DNA of 64,000 nt, from positions 1 through 64,000 of the forward strand of contig JAHEDW010000132.1 of NCBI GenBank assembly GCA_024641025.1. The letters are read 5' to 3'. Numbering within the stretch: the stretch's first letter is position 1; every line of letters begins with the position of its first letter. Made by a program: the position numbers and the translations under genes. This stretch comes from Gallionella sp. Lineage in GTDB: Bacteria > Pseudomonadota > Gammaproteobacteria > Burkholderiales > Gallionellaceae. This document shows positions 55,249 to 64,000 of this stretch, in pieces. The notes below the pieces were generated by a model that was given only the letters and a program-made list of their open reading frames with translations, was not told the DNA's origin and ran no database searches.

Positions 55249-56565
55249 CTACTCTGGCGTGTTGAAGACATAGTAGCCAAGCAGCATGTCGGATGAGTAG
55301 CAGCCGCTTTGACGCATCCAGCGTGTGACCATAATCTGGCCATCGACTACAAATCGCGCGCGCACTGACCAGTAATAACGGCTGGCAGGGGAGAGTGCGA
55401 TTTCCAGAGCGTGCTGCGGGGCCGCAAGGCTTGTGCGCTCATAGATGAGCCGGTTTCGCCATTGCAGATGCCAAGGGCGATTCCGCTGATCAACGTCCTC
55501 GTCCCAGATCCTAAGGTCATAGGTTACGTTACTGATCTTTTGCAGTACCTCGGGAACGAGTTTCTGTTGGATAATTTCGCTTGGGAATCTGGTCCAGTAT
55601 AGCGTCGGCTGTAGTGTGTTGGTGCGTGATGGTGAGAGCGGCTCTATCCAACACCTTTCTTCCCAGATATTAGAGACAATAGGCAGCGCGATTGGGGTGA
55701 TAAGAAACGCTTCGTCGTAGATTCGCTCGGCGAGATCGCGATATGCCTGCTCGATTTCCTCGCCTAGCACCCGACCGCCGTCAGCTAGCCACTTAGTTAG
55801 CTCGTGTGGCCCACTCTTGTAATCAAGCTGCCACTCGAAAGGTGTTGTTCCTTCCGCTACGCGCACCAGCCGTGCATGCGCATTCATGAAGAAGTGGAGT
55901 GTATGCGGAGGACGACATTCCCAGTTGTTCATTATGCAACCGTCTAAGCCGATTTCTTTGATGGCGACCTCGATGACGGTGTCTATCCCATCGTCGCGCA
56001 GTTGTGCGTAGTCGGGATGTTCTTCCGGCTTATCAGGCCCTGCCTGATCTACGATTATGAACCGCCTCCTTGTATCCTTGTTGAGCATTGACGAGAGATG
56101 TTCGGCAAATGTTTTCTGCACATCTAGTCCGGTGACCGCCTTACTGATGGCGGACTCTATATCCAATGCCGTAGTGGCAGACACTGTACCCTTGGATGTA
56201 CGCTCGGCGTCCACTACAGCCATGGCTCCCGATCCGATAATGCCGGTCAGAATTATGACTGGAGCCGCTATGGGTGAGGCGGCCGCAGCAACAAACGTAG
56301 TGGTCGCCGTTCCTCCACCCGCTGTTAGTGCGGCCTGTTTTACGCTGGCACCCGACTTGTGGCGCCAGTTGATGAGGAAATTTGACTGAGGAATATAGCG
56401 CACAGGAACAATAGCCAGTTCGCCGAACTTATCGCGTTCCGACTGAGATGGCACGGGCAGTGCCACGGTGTTGGCGCAACCGCACTGCAGAACTAGAAGG
56501 GAGGCCATTAACCAAGGCAACGCACATCGCCATACGCTTTGATCTTTGCGGGTGGGTATGGCCAT
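55249..56565 (-). CDS. Large lipoprotein of unknown function
   Basis: 438 residues with lipobox VLQCGC. A glycine/alanine-rich hydrophobic stretch (AAAASPIAAPVIILTGIIGSGAMAVVD, about 90-118) may contact the membrane. The C-terminal half is beta-rich (LQPTLYWTRFPSE; YYWSVRARFVVDGQ), reminiscent of fibronectin-like or jelly-roll folds. AGGTTCCT ribosome site. No family recognised. Confidence 0.75.
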   Translation of the reverse strand: MAIPTRKDQSVWRCALPWLMASLLVLQCGCANTVALPVPSQSERDKFGELAIVPVRYIPQSNFLINWRHKSGASVKQAALTAGGGTATTTFVAAAASPIAAPVIILTGIIGSGAMAVVDAERTSKGTVSATTALDIESAISKAVTGLDVQKTFAEHLSSMLNKDTRRRFIIVDQAGPDKPEEHPDYAQLRDDGIDTVIEVAIKEIGLDGCIMNNWECRPPHTLHFFMNAHARLVRVAEGTTPFEWQLDYKSGPHELTKWLADGGRVLGEEIEQAYRDLAERIYDEAFLITPIALPIVSNIWEERCWIEPLSPSRTNTLQPTLYWTRFPSEIIQQKLVPEVLQKISNVTYDLRIWDEDVDQRNRPWHLQWRNRLIYERTSLAAPQHALEIALSPASRYYWSVRARFVVDGQIMVTRWMRQSGCYSSDMLLGYYVFNTPE

Positions 56566-56899
56566 TAGGAACCTAACAATTATGCATATGACAGATCCGT
56601 TCAGACATGATTTTATAACACTGATAATCCAAAAGGATCTATATCTGAAGTTCAGATTCTGGCATCGAGTGGTACTTCAATATACGCAATAGATTACCTG
56701 AAAGCGTGAATTGGTGCTTTGCAATCAAATTGGATAATCAGATTTCCGGAAAGCGGATACTGGTGACGTGGAGCTGACGACATATTGTTTTCGGTAGCGC
56801 GTGGTCGACTTCTAACTTTCAATCTCGCTAGGTAAAGTTCTCTAAAGTCGTTCTGCCAAGATAATCCGCTGAGGTCTAAGGGTCGATTTAATCTCTTCT
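56566..56899. other. Intergenic stretch, nothing seen
   Basis: About 330 bases upstream of the large lipoprotein gene and downstream of the next minus-strand gene. Confidence 0.35.
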
Positions 56900-57442
56900 T
56901 CAGAACAGCATAATTTCAGAAGCTAAAGCTGATGTCTTGATTTCAAAATTACCCATAATTTGTTGCCATTCTTCTCCGTGGCGAGTCCCGATATATTCAA
57001 GGAACGATGCGTCTGGATCATTCAGAAGAATACCCATAGCATATCCATCAACATTGTCTGTGATCTTCATCAGAACGTCGTATTTGGAACCGGTCGCCAT
57101 CGCATCATCAATCACGACTGGGGCCGGATCGAAGAACACCCTTGGAACCTCATAGCGTAGTGCTTCAGTAAAATCGGATTGAATGGCTGATTTTGCTTCG
57201 GCAAAGCTGCGAGAATCAGAGTAGTGCCCGAAGGCGCGTATCTCAAAATACTGCTGCACAGGGGGCGAAAGCTCTTGTTCATGTGCCGCCTCAAAAGCCG
57301 CGTCTATCTCAGTTCTGTTACCCCCCTTCATGTGTATCCGGATGATGAGCGCCTCGGACATACCTGCAAACCCATTGGCCTGGAAATAGCGAACGATGCG
57401 CTTTGCTGCCTCATTAGCCTGAAGATTAAGATTGTTTTTCAT
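56900..57442 (-). CDS. Hypothetical protein
   Basis: 180 residues, no signal peptide, mixed alpha/beta (AAKRIVRYFQANGFAGMSEALIIRIHMKGG; DAMATGSKYDVLMKITDNVDGYAMGILLNDPDASFLEYIG). Family not recognised. Divergent from the exchanger-like gene. Confidence 0.62.
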   Translation of the reverse strand: MKNNLNLQANEAAKRIVRYFQANGFAGMSEALIIRIHMKGGNRTEIDAAFEAAHEQELSPPVQQYFEIRAFGHYSDSRSFAEAKSAIQSDFTEALRYEVPRVFFDPAPVVIDDAMATGSKYDVLMKITDNVDGYAMGILLNDPDASFLEYIGTRHGEEWQQIMGNFEIKTSALASEIMLF

Positions 57443-57596
57443 GGTAACCCGATTTATAAGTAGGCAAACATTTTACCTAAAGCGGACAAGGAAAGCACTC
57501 ACCAGAAGTCACTGTGAAATGCATAACTCAAATTTCTTCGCGCAAGAATTTCCCTCGGCAAGGTAGAATCACGAAACAAATTCGATCATATCAGCC

Positions 57597-58592
57597 GTGA
57601 GTATCTCAATCGAAACTATCCAGGGATATCTTGTCCACCCATCGACCCTGCTTGTATTGTTCTTGGCAGCAAGCTTGATGATGATCTGGCGTCTACATTC
57701 GATGGAGAGCAAGGGTTTCGAAGGTACTGTCTTAGGTACGCTGATAATGCCATACTGCTCTGGATTCGCGAATCTCGTCTTTGCCTTTGTCATGAGCAGT
57801 GCACCAAGTAATGGCGGATTTGTCATCGAGAACAGCCTCGTCAACAATGCCACCAACCTGACGTTGATCCTTGGCGTGGCCGCCATCTTTGCTTCGGCTG
57901 CTGTGATTCAAAAAGGCTCCTCAAGGCGGCAAGCCAAGTTACATGCGGAATTTCAGCGTATCAACCGGCTGAATCTGCTGTTCACCCTGATCGCATTGTT
58001 CATGTTCACCGGGACGCTCTGGGCCTTGGCCAAAGACGGAGTACTGGACTTCTATGATGGTCTGGTGTTGGTCGGACTGTTCATGTTCTGGCAGGTGTTG
58101 CACGTGTTCGAAGTGCTCAAGGACAACATCCGCAAGGAAAAATCGTTCCACTGGTCGCTCCTGATCGATATCTTACTGCTCGGAGCTAGTGCCTACTGCA
58201 TCTACTTCTCGGTCGACCATCTTGTGGAGTGGGTCACAACTAGCAATAGTCCGTATCTGAGCTTTGCCAAGCTGGGTTGGTTCAGCGGTCTGTTGATGGT
58301 CGTACCCAATGCCTTCCTAGCGATATATTACACACGTATCGGCAGGCAGGATATCGTCATAAGTTCACAAATTGGTGATGGACATATCTGCATCCCGATG
58401 AGCATAGGTCTGTTCGCAGTATTCAATCCCATTCAGGTTCCTGATTTCTTTCAAATGGGAGCCTTTGTCATATTGGGTGCCGGGGCAGTACATTTCCTGT
58501 CTATCACCATTTTTGGAAGAGTTCCACGCATGGTCGGCTTTGGCCTTATCGGTGTCTATTCCTTGTTCTTGTATAAAGGACTCATACAGTAG
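57597..58592 (+). CDS. Divergent cation/Ca2+ exchanger-like membrane protein
   Basis: 331 residues from a GTG start, about ten membrane helices. Two inverted helical halves carry the motifs GTVLGTLIMPYCSGFANLVFAF with NSLVNNATNLTLILGVAAIF, and ISSQIGDGHICIPMSIGLFAVFNP, positions where CaCA exchangers have alpha-repeats. The usual acidic residues are replaced (NNATN), so transport chemistry may differ. Weak ribosome site. Confidence 0.75.
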   Translation: MSISIETIQGYLVHPSTLLVLFLAASLMMIWRLHSMESKGFEGTVLGTLIMPYCSGFANLVFAFVMSSAPSNGGFVIENSLVNNATNLTLILGVAAIFASAAVIQKGSSRRQAKLHAEFQRINRLNLLFTLIALFMFTGTLWALAKDGVLDFYDGLVLVGLFMFWQVLHVFEVLKDNIRKEKSFHWSLLIDILLLGASAYCIYFSVDHLVEWVTTSNSPYLSFAKLGWFSGLLMVVPNAFLAIYYTRIGRQDIVISSQIGDGHICIPMSIGLFAVFNPIQVPDFFQMGAFVILGAGAVHFLSITIFGRVPRMVGFGLIGVYSLFLYKGLIQ

Positions 58593-58764
58593 GTTCGACG
58601 TTTCAGTCGACTGTTTCTGGCAAAAAATGAGCTACAACCAACTCAATTCATCGCCCGGAAGCAGTCGTTCACCAAGTGCGACTCCCGACACATAGCGGCC
58701 GTTCGATTTTCTAGAAAAGGGCGCTCAACGTTTGAACTACCGCACACTGACGAATCCAAGGATT

Positions 58765-59247
58765 TCAATATGGTGTTCCATCTTTGCGGACGAACTGCCA
58801 GTTACCGTCGCTGCCAAGAACGGCTTTCAAGTCGTCGTCAGGATAAGTGACGGAATCTCCTGCCGAACGGTCGCCAATTTCTAGATAGAGGACATCTTCG
58901 TTTGTTCGGTTGACGAGTTGATGAGCATTTCCGCTACCGGCTTTTAATCCCGCGCACATGCCCGGAGTAAGGGATGTCTCGCCTTGATCGGTAATAAGTA
59001 CAGGGTAACCCTCCAAGACGTAGAGAAACTCATCTTGTTTGGAATGCGCGTGACGAAGGGCGGAACCGGCTCCTGAAACAAGGCGAGTGAGGTTGACGCC
59101 GAAATTCGACAAACCAAACAAGTCGCCAAGCGGTCGCTTTTCTCTCCCGGCCATGCGGGAGGCATACGGCACTGGGTAATTTGAAGGCTGGGTTCGAGGT
59201 GGAGCGTTCAGCGCGACAATTGCGACAGGTATTTCTGGATCGGGCAT
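58765..59247 (-). CDS. Cupin-domain protein
   Basis: 160 residues. Cupin motif 1 is RHAHSKQDEFLYVLEG (metal-binding His/His/Glu), motif 2 is GNAHQLVNRTNE. Small cupins of this type include isomerases and dioxygenases, or sensor proteins. Substrate unknown. Confidence 0.88.
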   Translation of the reverse strand: MPDPEIPVAIVALNAPPRTQPSNYPVPYASRMAGREKRPLGDLFGLSNFGVNLTRLVSGAGSALRHAHSKQDEFLYVLEGYPVLITDQGETSLTPGMCAGLKAGSGNAHQLVNRTNEDVLYLEIGDRSAGDSVTYPDDDLKAVLGSDGNWQFVRKDGTPY

Positions 59248-59333
59248 GGTGAATCCAAGGGTGAATGAATGGGCACTAACGTAAAAGTAAGGGGCGAAGC
59301 CATGCAGTGGCGGAGTTCCGCTTGACTGCCAGG

Positions 59334-59654
59334 TTAGGGCTCGACTGGACGGCCATTTTTATACACCGCCGATATAGGAGTGCCACAAGAATAACATTTT
59401 CCTTCTGGCCATCTTAGATCGAACACCGAGTACCCACGAAACACCTGCATTTTGCGGCAGCCAGTATTTTGACACCGCAACGAGAAAGCATAAAGGACAA
59501 CAAAGACGCCGAACCACAACGCAAGCCAGAAGTGAAAAGGCGAAGTAAAAGCACCCTCATTAACTTCTTGCGGTTCGCGTAATGCAACATGGACTAATGT
59601 TAATACCAGCTGAATGAGCAGCAAGTAGATAAGGCGTCTTTTATATTTACTCAT
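59334..59654 (-). CDS. Small membrane protein with zinc-ribbon-like cysteines
   Basis: 106 residues, two membrane helices (RRLIYLLLIQLVLTLVHVAL; FHFWLALWFGVFVVLYAFSL), then C-x4-C and C-x2-C (CQNTGC; CYSCGT). The pattern suggests a membrane-tethered zinc ribbon. Family not recognised. Confidence 0.72.
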   Translation of the reverse strand: MSKYKRRLIYLLLIQLVLTLVHVALREPQEVNEGAFTSPFHFWLALWFGVFVVLYAFSLRCQNTGCRKMQVFRGYSVFDLRWPEGKCYSCGTPISAVYKNGRPVEP

Positions 59655-60325
59655 GTCCCTCTCTTGAGCACTAACATTTATAAGACAGACCCGCCGGTCA
59701 GTACTTTTAAAAATAGTAAGGCGTGCTTATTTTTAGCAACTGATTCATCCATTGGATACCCCTTTGTTTTGCCTGTCCTCTTATGCATTAATAGTACGGA
59801 AAGAAGCCGCAACGGAAATCTATCACTAAATTCATTATTGGGGGGAGTTACTGAGGGACTGCTTATAGCACGTAGGGTGAATTCATTACTGCGAACTGCC
59901 TGCCGTAAACCGGTCACTGATAATTATAACTTTGATATGTGAAAATCTTGGTAATTCAATAACTCTCGAAAATGGGATTCCAGACACAAAATACTTCCCT
60001 GATTCTGAGGAAATGGGAAGGCTCATGCAAAGCATCTATATATAAAACAATAACTTAATGGTTGGCACGTAATATGCTTACAATTAGTAGGGGTTATGTC
60101 CAAAGGTCAATTATGCACCTAATGTTTAATAAATTTAGAAGAGCTTTGAAACAGTTAACGAGGTTACACGCTAAGCTTTTACCAACTATATCAATGGTCA
60201 CCAGCACTACATTATCGCCATCCGCGCATACTGGTGGTTCGACTGTCCAGAATGACAGATTCACCAATAAAACGGGTGGTGATATTTTTAGTTTCGTTTA
60301 TGGTTCTTGTTTTATTCGAGCGGTT
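59655..60325. other. Long intergenic stretch
   Basis: About 670 bases. The 5' half of the track ORF 60062-60781 lies here but is better seen as leader, because a signal peptide starts at 60326. No other gene seen. Confidence 0.35.
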
Positions 60326-60781
60326 ATGGTTCGCCTTGGTTTATTGTTCGTGCTCGTTGGGTTAGCGACTATGGCGCAAGCCGCAGAGACTGAAGAGGGC
60401 TTTTTTGCACCAAAGCTTAATTTGCTAAAAACCCAGTTCAACCAATCCGGCACCGATTTTCTGCCCCCTTACCAGCTTGGCGCAAGTGTTGTAATTGCTC
60501 CACCACTGGATAGCGCACCCATAGGATTAGGGCTCGGCAGATCCTTCCAGTTACCCTCTGATTCCAAACCGCAACAAGAAACCGACCGTGCAATGAACAC
60601 GCACTGGCAACGGACTTATGATGACATCCGCGATACCGCGCTAGATCTTGTACGTTTCGAGCTTAAGGGGGAAAGGACAAATATTTCATTCCAACCCGGC
60701 TTGGTTTCGATTGAGGTAGATCAGCTTGATATCTTGCTTCAGTCACACTCGGTATCGATGTTGTGGAGCTCAGCATTTTGA
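60326..60781 (+). CDS. Exported hypothetical protein
   Basis: 151 residues from an internal ATG at 60326 with signal peptide MVRLGLLFVLVGLATMAQAAE; the start at 60062 would bury it. The mature part is short, with a repeated Leu/Gly stretch (SAPIGLGLGRSFQLP) and an acidic C-terminal half. Family not recognised. Confidence 0.5.
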   Translation: MVRLGLLFVLVGLATMAQAAETEEGFFAPKLNLLKTQFNQSGTDFLPPYQLGASVVIAPPLDSAPIGLGLGRSFQLPSDSKPQQETDRAMNTHWQRTYDDIRDTALDLVRFELKGERTNISFQPGLVSIEVDQLDILLQSHSVSMLWSSAF

Positions 60782-61183
60782 AATGGCTAGTCACTCATCA
60801 AAGATTAGACTATGTGTTGACGGCCAACATAAGCCATTTCCCATCGAGAAAACTCTGATATCTGAATTCACTATTTTTTAATCCGCTATGTGTCGTTACG
60901 AATCAGTGTGAACAGAGTAAATCCAGTTACTTGATATATCCAAGTCAGCGAATGGCTGCTGATGGTACGAAACGCTTACGTCACATGTCAATATTACCTG
61001 CCACAAAACCATCATTCGTAGAAAGACACAGTGACGTAAACCTACAAGTCGATTTCCCCTTAGCTTTAGTTCAACTGAGTGTCGGAAAAATAATCCAGAT
61101 ACTATAAGGCTGTCATGCTAACTTGGCGTTTTGCTTTCAGCTAGCCCACTACTGCTGGTATGGGGAATCGATCATATCGACTC
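60782..61183. other. Intergenic stretch between converging genes
   Basis: About 400 bases, no gene recognised. Confidence 0.35.
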
Positions 61184-61840
61184 TTACCGAGAGCTGCTAT
61201 CTGCCAATGCCTGATCAACAAGTGCCTTCAACTGTTCAAAGCCAAAACTCGGCAGCGGCTTGCCGTTAACGAAAAATTCTGGTGTCATGGTGACGTTAAG
61301 CGTCTTCGCATCAGCAAGGTCTTGTGCGATAACGCTGGCAGTCTCCGTAGAGTTCATGTCTATGTTCATCTGATCCATATTCAAACCGATGCCGCTGAGA
61401 ATCCGCCATGCCGCCTCCACGTTGGCCGTGTGATGCTGCGTCCAGTCAGGCTGATAATCCAGTAAGGTTTCGAGTGCTACCCACAATTTCCCCTGACGAC
61501 GTGCACCTTCAAGCATCGCAACCACCTTATCAGAACCGGGGTGAAAGGGAGCGTACCGCAGCACGATGCGTATCTTCTCAGGGTTGGCAGCCATGATCTG
61601 CTTGACCATCGGGTAGAACTCTCTGCAGGTTTCGCAGGCCGGATCGAGAAATTCAACGATGGTCACCGGTGCATCGATCTTGCCCGAAATGGGCGAGTTC
61701 ATGCGCACCAGCGCGGCACGATTGGCTTCGGCAAGCTGCTTGGCTGCTTCCTCTTTCTGACCGGTATAGAACAGTGCACCCGCGACAAAGGCCAGTAGCA
61801 GAATGATCGCGGTAACGATGAAGATGGTTTTTTGTTTCAT
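61184..61840 (-). CDS. DsbA-family thioredoxin with membrane anchor
   Basis: 218 residues. N-terminal membrane helix (7-27), then a thioredoxin/DsbA fold: redox motif PACETCREFYP and cis-Pro segment MTPEFFVNG. The CETC motif is seen in BdbD-type oxidases. Overlaps the DsbB-like gene by four bases, so the two form a disulfide-forming pair. Confidence 0.9.
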   Translation of the reverse strand: MKQKTIFIVTAIILLLAFVAGALFYTGQKEEAAKQLAEANRAALVRMNSPISGKIDAPVTIVEFLDPACETCREFYPMVKQIMAANPEKIRIVLRYAPFHPGSDKVVAMLEGARRQGKLWVALETLLDYQPDWTQHHTANVEAAWRILSGIGLNMDQMNIDMNSTETASVIAQDLADAKTLNVTMTPEFFVNGKPLPSFGFEQLKALVDQALADSSSR

Positions 61841-62265
61841 TTGGAGCCTTTAAGGTGGGCAGCCAGTAGCAAGCCTGTGATGAATGAGAACGAAAGCACG
61901 GAAAGGAGCGGTATGGTCACGAAGCCGAACCAGATTACCGGGATGTTGGAACATGGCACGCCCTGCTGGCAGGGCTTAAGGTTCTCAGGTATCCATCCAG
62001 CGGTGAGCGCCAGATGAAACAGAGCCAGTCCCAAGCCCGTCATCGCCAGCGGCAAGGCATACCTTACCACACGCGGGTCTAAGGGGAACAGCCCGGCGGC
62101 GAGCACCATCACCAGTGGGAACATCGCGATGCGCTGGTACCAGCAAAGTATGCAGGGAGTGTAGCCCATCACCTCGCCGAGAAACAGCGCGCCCAGGGTC
62201 GACACCGTAACGATTAGCCAAGCGCTAAAGATCAGAGTCCATACGATGGGTGTGGTGTTGGGCAT
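61837..62265 (-). CDS. DsbB/BdbC-like disulfide-forming quinone reductase
   Basis: 142 residues, four membrane helices. First redox pair CILCWYQR, second pair in KPCQQGVPCSN, as in DsbB/BdbC proteins that re-oxidise DsbA using quinones. Confidence 0.92.
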   Translation of the reverse strand: MPNTTPIVWTLIFSAWLIVTVSTLGALFLGEVMGYTPCILCWYQRIAMFPLVMVLAAGLFPLDPRVVRYALPLAMTGLGLALFHLALTAGWIPENLKPCQQGVPCSNIPVIWFGFVTIPLLSVLSFSFITGLLLAAHLKGSK

Positions 62266-62458
62266 GGAATAAAAACTTCGGGTATATATTTTGACTAATG
62301 AGCTAAGTCAGTTCCGACTTAATTTTATTCTAAAATAGAGATGCACAAGCCGAAACATTTGGGGAATTCTACCTATACGCATTTTCGATGCGTTGTGCTT
62401 AGTATCTGTTATTGGCACATAGCTGCGATTAGCATGAGTTCCCAGTTTTATACTAAAT

Positions 62459-62535
62459 TGGTGCGCCCGGAGCGATTCGAACGCCCGACCGCCTGGTTCG
62501 AAGCCAGGTGCTCTATCCAGCTGAGCTACGGACGC
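62459..62535 (-). tRNA. tRNA-Arg(TCG)
   Basis: Full cloverleaf on the minus strand: acceptor GCGTCCG/CGGGCGC, D arm GCTCAGCTGGATAGAGC, anticodon arm CCTGG-CTTCGAA-CCAGG with anticodon TCG (codon CGA), T arm GGGCG-TTCGAAT-CGCTC and encoded CCA. Confidence 0.96.
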
Positions 62536-62684
62536 ATTTATTAGGTAACAAGGGAGAAATCAACACCCATGCCATATTGTTCATCCAGCAGACTGATTGT
62601 AATCAATTTCCAGAAATTTATGCACTATAATAATTAAAGCAGAATGCAAACACGCTATCCGAGGTAAAGGTAGGGACGGCGCAT

Positions 62685-62712
62685 TTGCCGCATTTTTGCT
62701 ATACGCTATAAT
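62685..62712 (+). promoter_or_regulatory. Sigma-70-like promoter of the DUF4279 gene
   Basis: TTGCCG (62685-62690), 16-base spacer, consensus TATAAT (62707-62712), about 40 bases before the start codon. Confidence 0.65.
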
Positions 62713-62751
62713 CTTTCGTCCTATTTACAATCAATTGATGAGGGTAACAAC

Positions 62752-63168
62752 TTGGCACCGAATAAAGCACGCGCCCACTTCACACTAAGCGGTTATCATT
62801 TTAATCCTGATGACATCACGCTTCTACTTGGCATCGAACCTACCTCGGTTGATGCATCCGGCGCGCGCAGTGCTCTCGATAAACCCGTGATCAGTTCATG
62901 GGAGCTATCAACGGAAACGATGACGGACAATGTTGACGTTTATAAAATGACGGAAATCATCATTAAAAAAATAGAACCGGCCAAGGAAAAAATCCTGCAA
63001 GTAATTAAAAGCCACAACTTATCCCCCAGAATCGTCGTAGAACTGGTGCTGTCTGTTGATAAAGGCGAAACATGTCCAGATGTGGGTTTCGGCGCCAGAA
63101 CGATTCGGTTTTTGGCAGATATTGGCGCTTTTATTAATGTGGATTACCAGCTTTCTGAGCGTAATTAA
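62752..63168 (+). CDS. DUF4279 protein
   Basis: 138 residues from a TTG start (GAGGGTAACAAC upstream). Sequence (ARAHFTLSGYHFNPDDITLLLGIEPTSVDASGARS; LVLSVDKGETCPDVGFGARTIRFLADIGAFINVDYQL) matches the DUF4279 pattern, a small immunity- or regulator-like fold of unknown function. Confidence 0.8.
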   Translation: MAPNKARAHFTLSGYHFNPDDITLLLGIEPTSVDASGARSALDKPVISSWELSTETMTDNVDVYKMTEIIIKKIEPAKEKILQVIKSHNLSPRIVVELVLSVDKGETCPDVGFGARTIRFLADIGAFINVDYQLSERN

Positions 63169-63182
63169 GCTTTTAATAGTAC

Positions 63183-63218
63183 AGTATTTTAAAAAAAGCA
63201 CGCTATAAAAGCGTGCTT
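63183..63218 (-). terminator. Terminator on the minus strand
   Basis: AAGCACGC (63196-63203) and GCGTGCTT (63211-63218) form a stem followed on the minus strand by a seven-base T run. It fits the end of the small gene at 63318-63488 transcribed leftwards. Confidence 0.8.
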
Positions 63219-63317
63219 ACCATAAATTATATTCAGACTTGAGTTGTTTAGAGTAATCCGCGCGGCCTTCGACTATCTATCAAAGTGCCGCGCAGCTCAT
63301 TGCATTAAATACTCTAG

Positions 63318-63488
63318 TTAGGGCTTCTTAGGAGTGGTGTATGGAACTTCTTTCTGGTGTGGTTCCCAGGTAGTTTCATAGCCAACAAAAAATTGTCCTG
63401 GCGTAATCTCTTTCTGACGAGTTGTCACGTGGAATGCGTGACCATCTGGAACCTTGGGACGGGTAAAAGGCTTCTTGTCATCACTCAT
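63318..63488 (-). CDS. Small 56-residue protein missed by the ORF track
   Basis: Starts at ATG 63488 with AAGGAGAAATGATT as ribosome site and stops with TAA at 63318. It encodes 56 residues, Lys/Pro/Thr-rich, beginning MSDDKKPFTRPKVPDG and ending TTPKKP. No signal peptide. It sits just downstream of the HIT gene on the same strand and is followed by a minus-strand terminator. Function unknown. Confidence 0.72.
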   Translation of the reverse strand: MSDDKKPFTRPKVPDGHAFHVTTRQKEITPGQFFVGYETTWEPHQKEVPYTTPKKP

Positions 63489-63573
63489 AATCATTTCTCC
63501 TTACTGGTTGAAAACGGGAGGAATTTCAACAGCGTTGCCAGCCCCTCCCACTTAACTGACGAAATTATACTAT

Positions 63574-63987
63574 CTAGCGCGTGTAGTGTCCTTTCTTTGG
63601 AATCACATGGCGCACGCCCCCTTGTGGATTCTCGACATCACCCTGGTAGCGCGGAATGATGTGTATATGGACATGGAATACACTTTGCCCGGCCGCCGGT
63701 CCTACGTTAACGCCGATGTTGTAACCATCAGGCTTGAATTCCTCGTCCAGTCGCATACGTTCCTCGGTGATCAGCCTCATGCAGGCATTGACCTCTTCAG
63801 GCGTCAGGTCGAAAAAGCTTGCTACATGGCGACGTGGGATAACCAGGGTATGGCCCGGGCTCACCGCGTAGGTATCACGCGCGCTGTACGCCAGTTCATG
63901 CTCCAGTGATACACCACGCGGGTCTTTGCAGAACAGGCATGGATTGTTCGGATCTCGCTTTTTTTCTGCTTTTTCTATAGCCGACAA
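63574..63987 (-). CDS. HIT-family nucleotide hydrolase
   Basis: 137 residues from a TTG start with GGGAG upstream. Zinc-like CLFC near the N-terminus and the catalytic histidine triad HVHIHIIPR at about 105-113. HIT proteins hydrolyse nucleotidyl phosphoramidates or dinucleoside polyphosphates. Followed on the same strand by the 56-residue gene. Confidence 0.95.
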   Translation of the reverse strand: MSAIEKAEKKRDPNNPCLFCKDPRGVSLEHELAYSARDTYAVSPGHTLVIPRRHVASFFDLTPEEVNACMRLITEERMRLDEEFKPDGYNIGVNVGPAAGQSVFHVHIHIIPRYQGDVENPQGGVRHVIPKKGHYTR

Positions 63988-64000
63988 ACTTAAACTCCCA

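Noticed and set aside
60062-60325. 88-residue N-terminal extension of the exported protein
   Set aside because: It would place the signal peptide in the middle of the protein; the ATG at 60326 is preferred.
62341-62544. 67-residue plus-strand ORF
   Set aside because: It overlaps the tRNA-Arg gene and is not coding.

Overview
The window looks like chromosome from a betaproteobacterium, most likely of the Nitrosomonadales/Gallionellaceae type, at moderate GC. The evidence is the gene order thrS-infC-rpmI-rplT-pheS-pheT-ihfA-merR, a complete set of Gsp type II secretion genes, a solitary DUF934 gene, a SoxW-like thioredoxin and many exported redox proteins. This is inference from gene content; there is no rRNA here to fix the lineage.

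Region 1-2.9 kb looks like the end of an integrated genomic island. It holds an IS110-type transposase broken twice (a G7 frameshift and an amber codon), a rsgA-like GTPase gene, and then a 34-nt copy of a tRNA 3' end, best matching tRNA-Val(GAC), followed by a terminator. Such a fragment is the usual scar of tRNA-targeted integration. Its orientation places the island to the left.

Region 3-15 kb is an accessory, partly AT-rich stretch. It carries a cut-short PAS sensor, two methyltransferases, a two-gene exopolysaccharide module (GT2 synthase plus outer-membrane barrel), an exported HExxH protein, small lipoproteins, a CBS pair, a Sel1-repeat protein, a lipoprotein gene split by an in-frame TGA, and an OmpR-type two-component system. 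Next to these lie an unusual AMIN-like/TPR/barrel outer-membrane protein (14.9-17.1 kb) and an exported protein with two CxxC-His-CxxCH units, possibly a small c-type cytochrome.

Region 18-30 kb is the type II secretion locus on the minus strand: gspG-H-I-J-K, then gspL-M-N-D-E-F-C, with an omptin-like barrel gene inverted between the two halves. Region 30-37.7 kb is the plus-strand translation operon, with a sigma-70-like promoter, an attenuator-like hairpin before thrS and an ATA start for infC. Region 37.8-41.3 kb is a minus-strand operon of a soluble NarX-like kinase, a NarL-type regulator, a DUF799 lipoprotein and a CsgG-like lipoprotein.

Region 41.6-52.8 kb holds a decayed YfcE-like phosphodiesterase, a rhodanese, DUF934, a half-size EamA transporter, a thioredoxin-TolC-HlyD operon without a pump gene, an MscS-like/MgtE operon with a split MgtE-like partner, a TlpA thioredoxin with an unknown exported partner, and a bacteriohemerythrin. 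Region 53-64 kb has an orphan periplasmic binding protein, a histone-H1-like Lys/Ala protein with 87-bp repeats, several unknown genes, a divergent CaCA-type exchanger, a cupin protein, a DsbA/DsbB-like pair, tRNA-Arg(TCG), a DUF4279 protein, a 56-residue gene missing from the ORF track, and a HIT hydrolase. I found no CRISPR array, rRNA or complete prophage.
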